Shown here: piece after piece, positions 1-12,600 of the stretch
How positions within the stretch are numbered: the first letter of the stretch is position 1
Layout: each line of letters opens with the position of its first letter
Notes under the pieces: model-generated
Told to the model about the DNA's origin: nothing
The model's database searches: none
The model's input: only the letters and a program-made list of their open reading frames with translations
NCBI GenBank assembly: GCA_963970005.1
Contig: CAXAMN010003003.1
Location: forward strand, 154,147-218,146
Origin: Durusdinium trenchii
Lineage: Eukaryota > Sar > Dinophyceae > Suessiales > Symbiodiniaceae
DNA: 64,000 nucleotides
Direction: 5' to 3'
Program-made: the position numbers and the translations under genes

Positions 1-548
1 GTGACCACAAGCAGCGTTGCTATCTCGCACGAGGTTCCTCAGTTTGGCATTTGAATTTGCACCGCTACACTAAAACACTCAATTTTCAGGCTAAACAAAT
101 TGAATTTTCAAGGGAAAAGGACCATACACGTCTACGCATTGCTGTAGCAGCACATCAGCCAAACGGCGCATCTGTGCAGTTCTGTGCTATGCCCTCGGCC
201 GGTGTGTCGTGGGATCAGCATATCGTCACATTGTGCCTGCTTCTCTGATACTTATTATGTGTGACACAAGAATTGAGTGACACACGAGGAGCGGCAGTGC
301 CAAGAACAGGCAGAGCCTGCCCACAGGTACAGCAAAGTGTGGCCAAATCAGCGAACGGTGAAGTCATTGCAAATCTGTAGTTCTAGTGCTGTATCTTGCT
401 GGAAGCATCGCAGCTGGTGCTAGTTTCATCTGAAAGGGTTGGTGCTGAGTTCGTCCACTCCGACCGACACCGGCAAGATGATGTGAAATAAGTCCGTGAG
501 CACGTCGCTCAATTTAGTCAATCAAGTTGATTCTTGAAATGATGTAAC

Positions 549-920
549 TTAACTAGTGCCATGCAAGCCCTTGCAGAACGGCACGCAGTCCTTTTTCTCA
601 GATATTTCTTGCAAGGTGACCTCTTCTGATTTGCTATGTGTTGGTTCCCTCCGAGGGTTGAGTTTGTTGAGTTTGACTCCATGCCAAGATGAGGTCAATG
701 CCTGAGCGACTCCGAGCCTGATGTGGGGCCCTCCAGCAGCAAGAGCAGCAGGAAGAGGAGCAATCCAGGCGCGAGGAATTGAGATGGGTGCGTACCGGTG
801 AGCGGAAGTTTCAAGTATCAAGGGTGTGATGAAGAGGTGTGATGACTTCACAGGTGATGAAGGGTCAGGTAATGATGTTTGACAACCTGATTTCGGCCTT
901 TCGACCTTTCGAGATACCAA
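549..920 (-). other. Unrecognised 123-codon minus-strand open frame
   Basis: A 123-residue frame on the same strand as, and downstream of, the zinc-finger remnant at 1.2-2.6 kb. The product is basic with a Ser/Pro-rich start and a Glu/Lys-rich end, and I recognise no domain in it. It could be a further decayed piece of the same retroelement or a chance frame. The gap between them (921-1173) shows nothing I can name. Confidence 0.15.
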
Positions 921-1173
921 GCTTCAGCCAGTTGGGCTGCCAACCACATTGGATCCTCTGAGAGGCTTTCAGCCCATCAGCATCGTGAGAAGGGAACCAA
1001 GTGCCACGTCTGACATGGCTTCAGTCGAACCCTCCTCTCGGCTCATGATGTAAGCATCCAAGACCGGTTGGGCTCCATATCAGCCAAGTACAGTACCAGC
1101 TCTGGGTGTGCGGGTCTCGAAGGGCCATAGTCCCCAGCCTGTTGAGAACCTTGGTGACTAATGATGCTACGGA

Positions 1174-2622
1174 TCACGAACTTGCTGTGGTCCTGGCCAA
1201 GTTCAGACACTGCTGAAAGTAAACAGCTGGGTCAGTGAGTGCATTCTTTCCCAAAAAAGGCGTGGTGCGGTCCAACATGATGGTCGCCAGGTCAGGCGTA
1301 CCTGTCAGGCCGGTGTGCATGCCAAGGGAGTAAGTCCAAGTGTCCACAATGTGCTGCAAAGTCAACTGTTTTTGGTCCAGGTCCGCCAACCAGTTAAAGT
1401 TCAGTGGAGCGTGTGCACCACCTTGATCCGAAGTATGAAGTCCCTCCATAGTGGAGGTCAGGTTCGGTCAATGCAGGGCAGATTTAACCACTTAAGGAGG
1501 TAGAAGAGAAATTCAGAGGCACACTGTTGGGTTTCTGACGCACCCATTTCGTGAACAGAGGCTGGGGTGCCGGCAGCTGACTGAGCTGACATGGTTCATC
1601 CAGACACGCAAACAACTCATGAACTAACCCTTCATGAGCTCCTCGCTGAGTAAGCACCGTGGGTGTGGTCGCTCCAAAAAAGAGCAAACGTGGCATTGAC
1701 ATAGCGCTCATGGTGGCGTTCGTAAACCGCCATTGCAAAACGGCCTTCGCGAAGTCAGCTTTGAGAGTGGCGATCATGGCTCGGTCTTCGTCTGAGTAGG
1801 GTGTCCTTTGCCCTTGTTGCCTGTGCCATGCCCGTGCCATGCCCTATGCCCGTTTGCACCGTGGTGGCCAATGCAGCGCGGCTGGTGAGATCTCATCGCG
1901 GCGGCCAGCAACTTCCAGATCGAGCTTGCTGTCAGCTTCATGAGGTTCTCCTGAACTCTGTCGTCCCGGAGACGGCAGTGGGCAATGGCCTCTTGCATAC
2001 GTGGCGCTTGGAGCTCAAAAAGTCAATGAGGTCAGGCTCTTTGGGCAGATCGTCCCAAGTCTTGTGCTGGTAGACTTGATCCAGCTTGGTGACATGCTGA
2101 TGAAGATCTGGCAGCCTTTACCTCCTGAAGCAGAGGACACGAATTGCATTCAATATGTCTTCTCAAAGGTGTCCAGTCATAGAACTGTCGAGGGCAGTGT
2201 GCACAGATGGGCATGCCATGCAAAGGGTCACGAGCGTACGCAAAAACTGGGCGAAGCTTCGAGAGCCCCTGCAAGTGTTGTTTCATATGGCGGTTCAAAG
2301 TGGCAGCCGTGGTGAAGGCTACCTGACAGTATGTGCGCTCTAACCATCATGTCTGTTTGGGTTGCAACACCAAAGAGTTCGACCTCCAGAGCACGATCAA
2401 AAGTTGCACGTACTTCAGTTTCAAGCTGGTAGTGACACTTGTGCAATATTTCTGTGGCTGTGCAAGTGGAAAGCTTGAGGTTGTCCAGAGCGGGGCCCCA
2501 AAAACACAGTGGATCAGATCGAGGATCACGTCCAGCAATGGCTTCACGGAAACGGCCGCGAGAAAAAAGCAGGGGTTCGTCCACTCACAAACGACGTGGA
2601 AGTATTTGAGCACTGGTGGCAC
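1174..2622 (-). pseudogene. Decayed retroelement reading frame with C2H2-like fingers (LINE-type remnant)
   Basis: Four minus-strand frames (2228-2584, 2032-2298, 1774-1998, 1484-1840, then 1174-1449) follow one another with overlaps, as expected for one coding sequence broken by small indels. The first piece encodes about 100 residues. Near 2300 the frame slips, and the second frame reads a finger-like segment ending in LNRHMKQHL. It then reads FAYARDPLHGMPICAHCP followed by RRHIECNSC, a C-x2-C...H-x4-C arrangement. From memory, fingers of this style with an FAYARD-like lead-in occur at the C-terminus of dinoflagellate non-LTR retrotransposon proteins. No reverse transcriptase core is visible here, so the element assignment is an inference. 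It is not expected to make a functional protein. Confidence 0.45.
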
Positions 2623-2639
2623 TTGACATGGTGATTTCT

Positions 2640-3960
2640 GGTGGCTTGTGATGTGGTAAGATGTATCGAGGTGGTTTGTCCAGTGCAGTGACGTGCAGCG
2701 TAGTGATGTGTACTGTGGTGACTTGTTATACCTTCTTTCCGCCTTTATGCGCGCTAGCGTGTCCTGCTGTAGCGCTGCTGCAGATTTTGTGCTCTCATAT
2801 AGGCTTACCCCAGGAACAACTTCAGAAACACACCTAGCTAAAGGAGTCCTGATTGGCTGGTGCTGACTTGTGATGTGGTGGCGGCCTGTGATGTGTAATG
2901 TGTATTTTGCTTCATAGAAGCCCTTTGCATTCGTTTTTTGTTCCCGCAGATGGATGTGTTCAGGTGCATGCCGGCCGCGCCCGGAAGTGTTTTTGGTTAA
3001 CGGTCCGCGCCTGCCGCTTCATTCATCTTGCATGTGGCGAAGTATGCACAACTCTCTGATGCAACTACTGTATATCTACTTATTTATAGTTCAAAATTTT
3101 ACCAACCGGAACTCTCTTTGATGATCGCATACGTCCAAAATTTGCACACGCTCCGCACGGATCACTTAGCATGCAGCATGTTTCATCATTGCTTTTGTGT
3201 TTCATGCGAGCTTCATGTCTTTGACCTCATCTCACTTTGTTTCCCTCATCTCACCACGCCTCACATGCTGTTGTCATATGTTGTCATTGTTGTATTATTT
3301 TTTCATCATTTTAAATACTACATGGTGGGGGAGGGTGAGGAGGTACTGTATGCTGATTAGGTGTGCAAGATTGTGCAAGGGTCACACTGAAGCAACTCAC
3401 TTCAAGGCACGCTTGCAATTGCACGGCAGTGTTGATGCACAGCTTATGCTATGTTTCCCATGTTGCAACTGGTTTGCAGGTGCCGCACTTCATGGTGATT
3501 TTATCCGAGCAAAGACAGCCCAAGAATCAAGCATGGAGTTCGACACGCACGACAAACTACGCAGGTCAGCCAGGCGCCTGACCAACAATACGATACTCGG
3601 CATAGCGTTTACGATCTGGCCACTAGCCAAAGCAAGTCCGAAGTGCAGGGGTTCGTTAGATCCTGGTGTTACTGCATGTCCTCTATTGCCAGATATGCTC
3701 ATTAATACGCGAGGGCGGTTGCTGGGGTGGCCACACCGTTGTAGACTCCTCAGCGAGCATTTGCTTGCATGCTTTCGATGCATCGCTCATTCTGAGGAGC
3801 TTCACGACATAACATACATTCTTCATGGAACGTGTCAAACATCAAACCCATTGCAGTCGTTGTCATGCTGTTGTAGTCATCGTTGTCGTCGTGGTCGTCG
3901 TTGTGGTCGCGGTCGTCGGTTTTGGCCGGAGCTGCTGTGAGCTCTTGAAGTTGAAGATGC
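2640..3960. other. No gene seen
   Basis: Short frames occur on both strands, including a 247-codon plus frame at 3197-3940, but composition and lack of any motif suggest chance. A run of GTC/GTG-rich triplets lies at 3880-3920. Nothing else is supportable. Confidence 0.4.
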
Positions 3961-3968
3961 CGGTCACT

Positions 3969-4043
3969 CTAGTAGCTTCTTGTTACTACTCGTAAGGCAC
4001 TTGTTACTAGTAGCGATGCACTTGTTACTACTAGCTTCTTGTT
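3969..4043. repeat. TAGTAG/CTACTA dispersed repeat, copy 1
   Basis: Contains CTAGTAGCTTCTTGTTACTA, a TAAGGCACTTGTTACTAGTA unit and a TAGCGATGCACTTGTTACTA unit, the same words that recur at 43.9, 53.1, 54.1, 55.2, 56.0, 58.8, 59.3 and 60.8 kb. The units contain the short palindrome CTAGTAG/CTACTAG. This is an interspersed family, described in the findings. Confidence 0.8.
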
Positions 4044-4049
4044 AACATT

Positions 4050-5380
4050 AGGTCTACAAGCATGTTGCCTGCCCTTCTATTGGTTTCCGATACAACAACT
4101 CATTGTCGGACAAGCGCAGTGTGAACTTGAACCGCCATGGCCATGAAAGGGAATTTCCCAAATTGGAGTTTTCATGACATGAAGACAAAGTCTGAGGTGT
4201 TTCAATCAGTTTATGGCTTTGGTCGTTTTATTCGATGCTTACTGCAATTGCAGCGATATTGACGCCAGAGCCAAGCTACAACATGTGCCTCAAGTTCTAC
4301 AAGTGGGTGCAGCATGCTGTTTAATGCTGTTGCTTGGGCGCAAAAGCATGTCTGACTTTTCCATCCTTTTTCTTGACACATATGAATAATATCACATCCT
4401 CTGGATTGAAGAGTTGGCTCTCAGAAGCCTTAAGAAATCACACACATTGCAAACACATTGAACCGACACGGCAGCTTGAACAACATGTGTATATATCATT
4501 ACAGCAGTTTAACACCTTGGAAACACACTCCTTCAAATCCTTTAAAGTAAAAAGTCCAAATGGAATAGATTCACACACCCACAGCAAACATGAAGGCAAA
4601 ATAAAACAAAACAAAAACTCGCACCTTAAACCACAGAGGTTTGAATGCATACAAACACGGAAGACAGACGCTCGCTTCCAAACAGCAAAACAGTCAATAA
4701 TCTTGAGCACATTTGAAGAAATAGGATTCAAACTTCTAACATTTTGGCAGAGCCTTGAAGCTGGAGTTCAACAAGCAGGTTCAGGTGCTATTTGGGACAT
4801 AACTGCTTGGAACCAGCAAACCTCAGGATCACGCTCTTTCAGAGGTTCTCGGCACCCCACTAGAATATCTATGTGGTAGTGTCTGTTTCACTTCTTGGTG
4901 GTGTCTTTGTGGTGCCTCCGTTGTGCTGCAGTTGTTTCGGTTGTGTCTCTGTCTCTGTGTGACAGGAGTGTTTGTTTTGGCAAGGTCTCGGTCATGTCTT
5001 CATGGTGTCTTGGTATGCCGCGGTTGTTTTGATGGTGTCTCGTGCGGGAAGAATGGGTTGCATGTTGCTGCTAGGCGAATAACCTTTTCCCAATAATTTG
5101 CGTTCTGGATGTCAGCTGACTTACTTGGGGCTGTTGTGTTTTTGGAAAATGGCTTGCGCACGAGCCCATTGAACAACGCCTCTTGAAACCAAACACTTAA
5201 CTTTAACAGTGCCTTCCCATGTACAACGAGGCATGGTTTGTACATCCAAGAAACGAACAACGCCTTTAGTTCGAGGGGCTAGGGTCAAATAAGAGGCTCT
5301 GAACCACATGAGCAGCTTCAAAAACCTCTATGATGAAAAGTATGCAAACTGTAATCTCACATTCTTTCGCGCAAGCCAAA
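4050..5380. other. No gene seen
   Basis: A 181-codon plus frame (4334-4879) is AT-rich and has no recognisable domain. 4870-5040 is rich in GGTGTC/TGGTGTC words. The S1-S2 exons of the channel gene would be expected upstream of 6.4 kb, but I could not identify them here. Confidence 0.35.
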
Positions 5381-5384
5381 ACGC

Positions 5385-5565
5385 AGGTCGCGAAAGGTTC
5401 GCGAAAGCCCCGCGAAAGAATCCCAGAAGAACAGCGTGGCGAAAGCTTTCGCGAAAGTCGAATTTCTTGTGCATGTCGTGTTGTTTATGTGGGTGACCAT
5501 ATCTTTATGCAGGCAGCCGCAGCAGGCCCGCCAGCCAGCCAGCCAGCCAGCCGCAGCAGACCAGC

Positions 5566-5606
<41 letters not shown>

Positions 5607-6025
5607 CTGAAGAGCAAGTGTTTCAGGGGAAAATCGAAAAGCCCAGACGAGTTTACGCGAAAGCCGCGCGAAAGCCTCGCGAAAGAACCGCGAAAGTCGA
5701 AAATATCCGGGAAAGGTATCTGGCCCCAGCAAAAAGTTTCAGCAAGTTTTCCTCCTCTTCTCATGACAACAATAATACTTGAACGGTGCTGCTACAACTC
5801 CTTGTGCCAGGATGTTGCCGGAAAGAAATTTGTTTAGTTTTGACCACCCTAAGGATAACTTATATATAGATCAATCACTTTATTGTACAATATCCCAATC
5901 GAATTTCCCAATCGAAAACGAATCGCCGCGAAAGCCGCCGCGAAAGCCCCACATAACACCACACCTTCCGCGAAAGCCAGAATGCAGACCGCGAAAGCTC
6001 CGCGAAAGCTCTGCGAAAGCAAACC
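5385..6025. repeat. Cluster of GCGAAAG(C) hairpin-like octamers
   Basis: About fifteen copies of GCGAAAG, many as GCGAAAGC, occur in three bursts: 5388-5459, 5655-5700 and 5928-6020. Each copy sits in a CGCGAAAGC or CCGCGAAAG context separated by a few bases. The first two bursts flank a CCAG and CAG microsatellite. The repetition makes several frames open with Lys/Ala/Arg-rich shadows (AKAPRK, RKPRE), which are not genes. Published oligonucleotide work shows that d(GCGAAAGC) folds into an unusually stable mini-hairpin. Confidence 0.8.
5530..5606. repeat. (CCAG)n and (CAG)n microsatellites
   Basis: CCAG repeats at about 5530-5552 are followed after a short gap by an uninterrupted CAG run at about 5569-5606. 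Poly-Ser, poly-Ala, poly-Gln and poly-Cys frames over it are consequences of the repeat. Confidence 0.9.
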
Positions 6026-6417
6026 TGGATTATACAAAAAAGTAATAGGGGTTTTCGAAGCTGCTCACATGGATGATCGTACCCGCCTCTCAGGTACACA
6101 CTGGAACTTGTCCTTGTAGTTTTTGCGCAAGGCCATCTTTTCCTTGACAAAAACTCACCAAGTCCAAAAGGCATCAGAAATTCTAGTGGCAGGATGGGCC
6201 TCGCTGAAAGATTGGGCATTCTATCTGGATTTGGGCGCCTTGGCCTCGTCCGGGAAATTGTCGCCATGTCGCAGCCATGTCGGATAGGCTCCCTGACTAG
6301 ACCTCAATTTTCATTCTACTAGGCCTAGTCGCTACTTCCTTGTGTTCAGTTTAGGACCTGTCATAGTCAGACTGGTTTTCGATTTTGTCCACCATGCCAC
6401 CAAAGACCTGTAGTTAG

Positions 6418-6674
6418 GTGTGATCATTTGTGGCTGTGTGGAGTACATCCTTGATTTGCTGGTGGAATCTACAGAAGTGGCAGCCAGGCCTGCAACGGAT
6501 TCATGAATCAGAGGCGGTTCTTGCTGAAGTCACAGCTTTGAAGTTTGCAAGGGCAAGTTTTGCTGCCTGCTGAACACTCTTGAGGATTGGCATATTGCGA
6601 CTGCTGCGACTCGGGCGTATCATCCGCTTGCTGCAGCTGCTGAGGAAAACGAGGGCATTGCGAGAGTTGCAGAA
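6418..6674 (+). CDS. Channel exons: end of S3 and S4 voltage sensor
   Basis: Exon 6418-6487 encodes VIICGCVEYILDLLVESTEV, a hydrophobic segment with an acidic end like S3. Exon 6585-6674 encodes RIGILRLLRLGRIIRLL and continues with a further Arg. The arginines recur every third residue (R-x2-R-x2-R-x2-R), the hallmark of an S4 sensor, and the segment ends in RKTRALREL. A GC donor at 6488 and the AG before 6585 join the two in frame across a 97-bp intron. The second exon probably ends with a GC donor at 6675. The next identified exon lies 16.6 kb away, and a short linker exon of about 10-12 codons between S4 and S5 was not located. Confidence 0.7.
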
Positions 6675-9600
6675 GCCGCCAGGGCGAAACCGAGTGGGGG
6701 TATGGAAGCGTGTATTCAGATCAGTTGCAATGCGCCTGTTGCGTTGAAGAAAGAACACAAGGATCTGCCTACCTTGATCCATCCAGCTCGTTTGAAAGTC
6801 AGAAATACAATGACATACAACTACCAGCTTTTGCTGGCCTAGCTGGCGTCAGTTATCTATTGTCCTTGTCAAATTTAATGCATTCTTGAAGCCCCAAGTT
6901 CAATCCTGGCAAATACAATAAATTGTGCACAGCCACCAATTCCGACTTGGTTGAGCAAGGCTAGAATGCACCTTGCTGTGTGTGTGTGTGTGTCTGAAAC
7001 CCTTGGAGTCACTATTTGAGCAGGGTGCGCACCATTGGTGGATGGCCAATGAAGATGCCAATGGTGAGAGCTGTAAACGTCTGCAATGACTCTTGGATTT
7101 GACCTGGCGACTTTCAATCTCTTGCTTTGTGGACAGTATGCCTTTTTGGGCGCTGTGCTCACATACTTTTAAGAGTGCTTTTGCCAGATTTCCGTATGAG
7201 AATGCTGGCTCTATGCTGCAGAGCCACTGAAATCAACTCCGATCTCCAGTGTTTTTTGCTACCACGCAGTAGAAGGAAGTTTTCACAACCTTTTTTGCAC
7301 CCCAGTCATTTTTCTTCCTTCTGGTTGCTTGTCTCTTCTCTGCTGTCTTCTCTTTTCCTGAAGGCTTGTTAGGTGTAATGAAGATTGCGCCGGACATACT
7401 CAGCTTTTTGCGTTCTCAAACACACAGTTTCTGACGGAAAGCATCCTGGAATTTGCGGTTCATTCGGCGTTCATCCTCGGAGGCTTGTGACTCTTCACTT
7501 TTCTTTTCTTCTCTTCCTTTTCTCTTCTTTTTCTTGTTCTTGGTTCTCTCTCTCTCGCTCTCCCTTGTAAAATTCAGCCTCTCCCTTGTAAAATTCAGCA
7601 GCTGTTTGTTTGTCGTTTGTTTGTGCACGTCACTGTATTGTTTTCCTCTTGGCAATTGTCCTTGGGCTCAGCTAGGCTAGGCTCAAGGCCTTTGATCCAG
7701 GGTGCATTGTATAGCGCCAGGCAATTGTACATGAACAATACGACAGAGCAGGTATGCTATTGTAAAGGAACTTGTATCTTGACACCGTCCCTTGGTTTGA
7801 TTCATTGTTGAATCACACCATCAATACAAACATTGTTGAAGCAGTAAAGGAACATTATTGTACAAAGCAGTTCAAGCATTGTAGACAAGTCTGTACATCT
7901 TTTCTGCCATGTCTCTCCAGTATTGTTGCCCTTCTCATCGTAGTGTGCGTGTGGTATTGTCATAGCTGGAGATCAGCAGTTTGTTGAACCATTGTTCTAG
8001 CCCTCCATGTCGTCCATCTGACTTTCGTGGGCTTCTGAGGATTGTCTGGGACGTTTTGTCCCTTTCTCTTCCTCCTCGTCCTCAGATTTCTCCAGGTCAA
8101 TTGTCCTGTCACGCTCCTTGATGTAGGAGCTGTGGTCAGGATGACCTCGTTGATGCCTCTTTGGGATTGTCACATGGTAGGTGTCGATCTTCTTGTCCGC
8201 CTTGTACACTCCAAGGGCCAATTGTACATCTGGCGGGAGCTGGGACTGACCAAATTGTCCAAGCGCCAAGGCCATCCCAAAGATTGTATGTATGATGAGG
8301 CGAATCTTCTGAAATGGTCAGCATTGACCTCACGTGCATTGTGTGGCCATAGTTCCAAACCAGCCATTCGACCAGTTGTACTTGTCGAACTTGTTGGCCG
8401 CATTGTAGTTCAGGTAGAGCGCCCACAGATGGTTCTTTTCAGCTTCTGTGAAGTGATAGTCATAGGGCGCATGAACTTGTAGGACTTGGACGCTGTATCC
8501 CCTCTGGAATGATGTCAACATCTTTTGTGACATGTGACGCACCATATTGTGCGCATCAAAGGCTATTGCCAAAACGGTTGTCTCTTCGCTCGTCATTGTG
8601 TGGCCCATCGATTGATGGTATGCGAGCCACTGAATTGCTTCCTCTGTTGTGGGAACAATGAATTGTTCCCAATTCCCCGGTTTTCGCACCTTGCCGGGCA
8701 GCTTGTCGATCTCGTTGTTTCCATTCAACATGTTTGTATGCCTTTGTGACAGCTGCAAACCAGTAAGTCGTAATATTGTCGAGGACATCGCTCCAAGCGC
8801 TGTCCTTGTAGTTCGAGGGCAGCAGGATCTTGCTTTCAATCTTGTCCTCATTGTAGATGATTGCCCTGTCTTCCCACAGCGAGATTGTCGAGTTCGTTGG
8901 CAACCTGCGCTGATTGTGGTAGTCGGGAATTGTCATCTCAACTGCCATTGATGCCCTTGAGATTGTTCTCGAGGAAGTCGGTCCAAATTGTCACAGCTTG
9001 TGAGCTTGAAAAGCGGCTGCGGTCAAAAAAATTGTCAACAAATTGTCAACCAAACATGCATTGTCACTCAAGTTCTGAAAGCAAAACTTCAAACACGTTG
9101 TTCATCGAATTGTTCTCCGAAACGACGGAAAGAAAGATTGGATCCATTATTGTGAGACTGAAATCTTGTAGTACATATTGTCTATGACATAGTATGCACA
9201 TAGTAGCGAAAGTAGTGTGCCATGGCTTGATGCCCCCGTGTGTGTATTGTACGCGCATAGATGCTGCCATGGTTGTGAAACTGTTTGTACGGCCGTTGTT
9301 CAGTTGTGGTGTTGTGGGCGTTGAATGCCCGCCATGTAGAGGTGTTTGTTAAGCACCTTTGCCGGGACATACTTTGTCAGTGTGTCTGCTGGGTTGTCAT
9401 GTGTGCTGATCTTGTGTATTGACAGTATCCCGCTTTGTACCAGTTGTTGTATGAAGAGGTACTTTAGGTCAATGTGCTTTGCTTTCTTTGATGAGCCAAT
9501 TCTTGTTGCTATGCTCTTGCCGCTTGTGCTGTCGGTATGTATGCGGATGTTCACCTTTGTTGTTGTCGCTTCCTTGATGAAGTTTGCTATATGTAGTCCT

Positions 9601-12600
9601 TTTTGTGCTCCTGTGCCAATTGCATAAAGCTCTGATTCTGCTGATGATAGTGCTACTACTGCTTGTGTTCTGCTTCCAAATTGTACCACGGATCCCATCA
9701 TTGTCACGATGAATCCACTTGTTGATTTTCTTGTGCTTGGGCATCCTGCCCAGTCCGCATCGACATAAATGTTGAGGTCTATTGGGCTCCTTTGTTTGCG
9801 GTGTATGTGTTGCCCCCAGGATCATTTTGTAGTGTTGTGTTCCCCTGAGGTATCGTAAGAGATGTTTCACCTTGCGTAGGCTTTGTTGTGTTGGTTGTTG
9901 CAGGTCTCGTGCCAGTTCTTTTGTTGCAAAGCTGATGTCTGGTCTTGTGTAGGTCAGCCATTGAAACTTTCCTACTGCTCTCCTGTAGTCTGCATGTTCT
10001 TGTGCATCTAAAGGTGCCTCATCGTTTGTGGATTGTTTCAGGGTTGCCGTCCGTGGAGCTGATGCTGAATTGCTTGTTTCCATTTTCGTCTCTTTCAGTA
10101 ATGTTGTGATGTATTCTGGCTTGAGGCTCACCTCAAAGTAGTCTCCATTGTTGTGTATGTCTCTGCCCAGGAGTTGGATTGTCTGACCAATTCCCAATGT
10201 GCCGGTTGGTCGTAGTAGTACATGCTTTGGTACTTCTTTGAAAGTCTTGTCGACTTCTTGCTGTTGTCCCAAGAATAGTAGATCATCTACATAGACCATG
10301 ACAAACATTGTCTGTTCATTGTTTCTGTACACGTTGGGTTCACTTGTCAGTCGAGACAGTCCCATTTGTTGTAGGACTTGTGCAAAGTGATCCTGCCAGG
10401 ATTTTGGACTTGATCGTAGTCCATAGATTGCTTTGTTGAGCTTCCACACTGTGGTTGTGTTGTGACCACTTGGGTATAGTTCTGTTGGTGGCCACATGTA
10501 AAGATTGTCTGTTGCTGCTGGTGCGTGCAAGAATGCTGTTGACACATCTCCTGCTTGTATTGTCCAGTGGTTGTGCTGTGCCATTGTCAGTAGGATACGT
10601 AAGATCCCAAAGATTGGTGTGCTGGCATAGATGTTGTCAAGGTCTTGGATTGTTTCCAAGTAGCCTTTTGCTACTATGCGACATCGCACTTCATCTTGTT
10701 TGGGTTTGTTAACCCACTTGGATTCTATGATCTTGTTCTTGTGTTCTTCAGGGACATCATTGTAGTTCATGCCTGTGAACACTCCTCGTGTCTTCATCGA
10801 TTGTGCTTCTTTCTTCATTCCTTGTCGTTGTACTTTCAATGGATCAAGACCTTCGATGTCGTAGACGAAGGGTTCTTGTAGCATCCTCTCCACGTCTGCT
10901 TCTTGTTCATCTTCACAGGATGCTGTGGTGACCTTGTCACCTTTCTTTGTGGTGATTGTCACTGCTTGTATTCTCATCTTTGCTTTTGGTTGTTCTTCAT
11001 CTTGTCCTCGGTTTGCTGCTGTTGAGGACTGTGCTGTCCTTGATTGTTTGGATTGTGCTTCACCTGTAGGCTCCTCGTGTTGTCGCTTGCTTGCTGGTGG
11101 TATTGGCAGTGGTGGTCTTGCCATTGTTGTTGGTGAAGTTGCCAATGGTGATGTTGCCATTGTCGTATCCATTGGCTGATGGTGTATTGCTCGTGCTGGT
11201 AGTGCCAGTGGTGTCTCTTGTATTGTCTGTGTGCTTGTATCTTCCACTGTACTGTCGGCTTGTGTGCCAATTGCTTGTCTGCTTGCGGTGTTGTCAGCTG
11301 GTAGAAGCAATTGTGGTGGAATTGCCATTGTTAGTGTTGGCAAATTCCATGGATACACTTTGATAGTATCCAGTAGTTCTTTGTCGTACTTGTCTGGCGT
11401 GATCTGTCTTCGTATTGTTCTTGCCTTGATGACTTTGCCAGGGATGCCAACTATTGACTCTCCAGTCATTGTATCTCTGCCAAGCCAGATTCCTTTGAAG
11501 AATCTTGGTTCCACCTTGGGTTGTGCTTTTGTTGTTGGTATCATGTATTGTACTGTTTCTGCCATCTCGCATAGTGGTGCTTTGTGGTCCTTTTGCCATC
11601 GTTTTTGGTAACTTGTTTGTCCGTCATTGTGCGTGGCATACCTGTTCAGTAGCCATGCTGCGCGCCGCACAATCCACAGCGTGATCGGATGTTGTACGCT
11701 CAATGTAAGGTTGTAGCTTGTGGTCACTTGTTGTACCAGTGCTCGGACTTGTCCCGTCAAGGTGCGATGGAATCGTTCAATGCTTCCTTGTGATTGTGAC
11801 AAGTATGCCGGTGATTGTCGGATGTTGACGTTGTTTCCGAACCTTTGCGTGACGGCCTTCAATAGGTTCTGTACGTACTCTTCTTGGTCTGATTTTAGTG
11901 TTGTGGTTGATAGGGTTGCTTGTGCTCGTCCACATTCGAACACGAATGTTTGTAGACATCGTATCAGGTATTGTTGTTGTTGGTTCTTGTCTTGCACGAG
12001 AACTGCCATTGCCTTACCTGATTCGACATCTATAGCTGTCAGTACTGGTAGTATTTGTTTGTCTCCAAATGCTTTCATGTATGTGAAGCCCACTTGTATC
12101 ACTGGTTGTTTGCTTGCTTGTTTTGGATGATTGTCTGTTCTTCCTTTGCTCTTGACACATATTGGACACCATGAACGGTATGGTAAATGCGTCAGTTCAT
12201 GCTCTAGTCTTTCTTGTCTTGTTGGTTGTTGTGGCGCCTTCATTCCTTTGGCGCGTTGTGCTTGTTGAGATTCATCTTCATTGTCCATGCCGTACTTGTA
12301 TTTGTATTGTGCCTCTTCCTCGAAGTTTGTTGATCCAGTCCATTGTCTGTCAAGCTGTCTTGCTCCTGATTCGTGCCAGTTGTCATGAACTGTGTATCCT
12401 CTTCCTTGTTCCGTTCTGTTTACGAATGTTGTCCGTGTCGGTTTGAGTCGTCCAATGTCTGGACCATGGTCTAATTTGTTGTGGTACATACATTGTCGTC
12501 CGTGCCTGTACGTGAACTCGTTTCCAATACTGTCCTTCCCTGATCCAATAGTCTGTTGTTGGTGTCATTTTGGATGGATCAGGTATTGCCGTAGTAGCTG

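Noticed and set aside
7188-7220. Possible S4-S5 linker exon encoding FRMRMLALCC
   Set aside because: Superficially like the expected segment, but neither its start nor its end phase fits the neighbouring exons with any GC, GA or GT donor.
9346-12446. Many plus-strand Leu/Val/Cys-rich frames across the copia element
   Set aside because: They are the antisense of the gag-pol coding strand; ATTGT/TTGT richness makes them hydrophobic.
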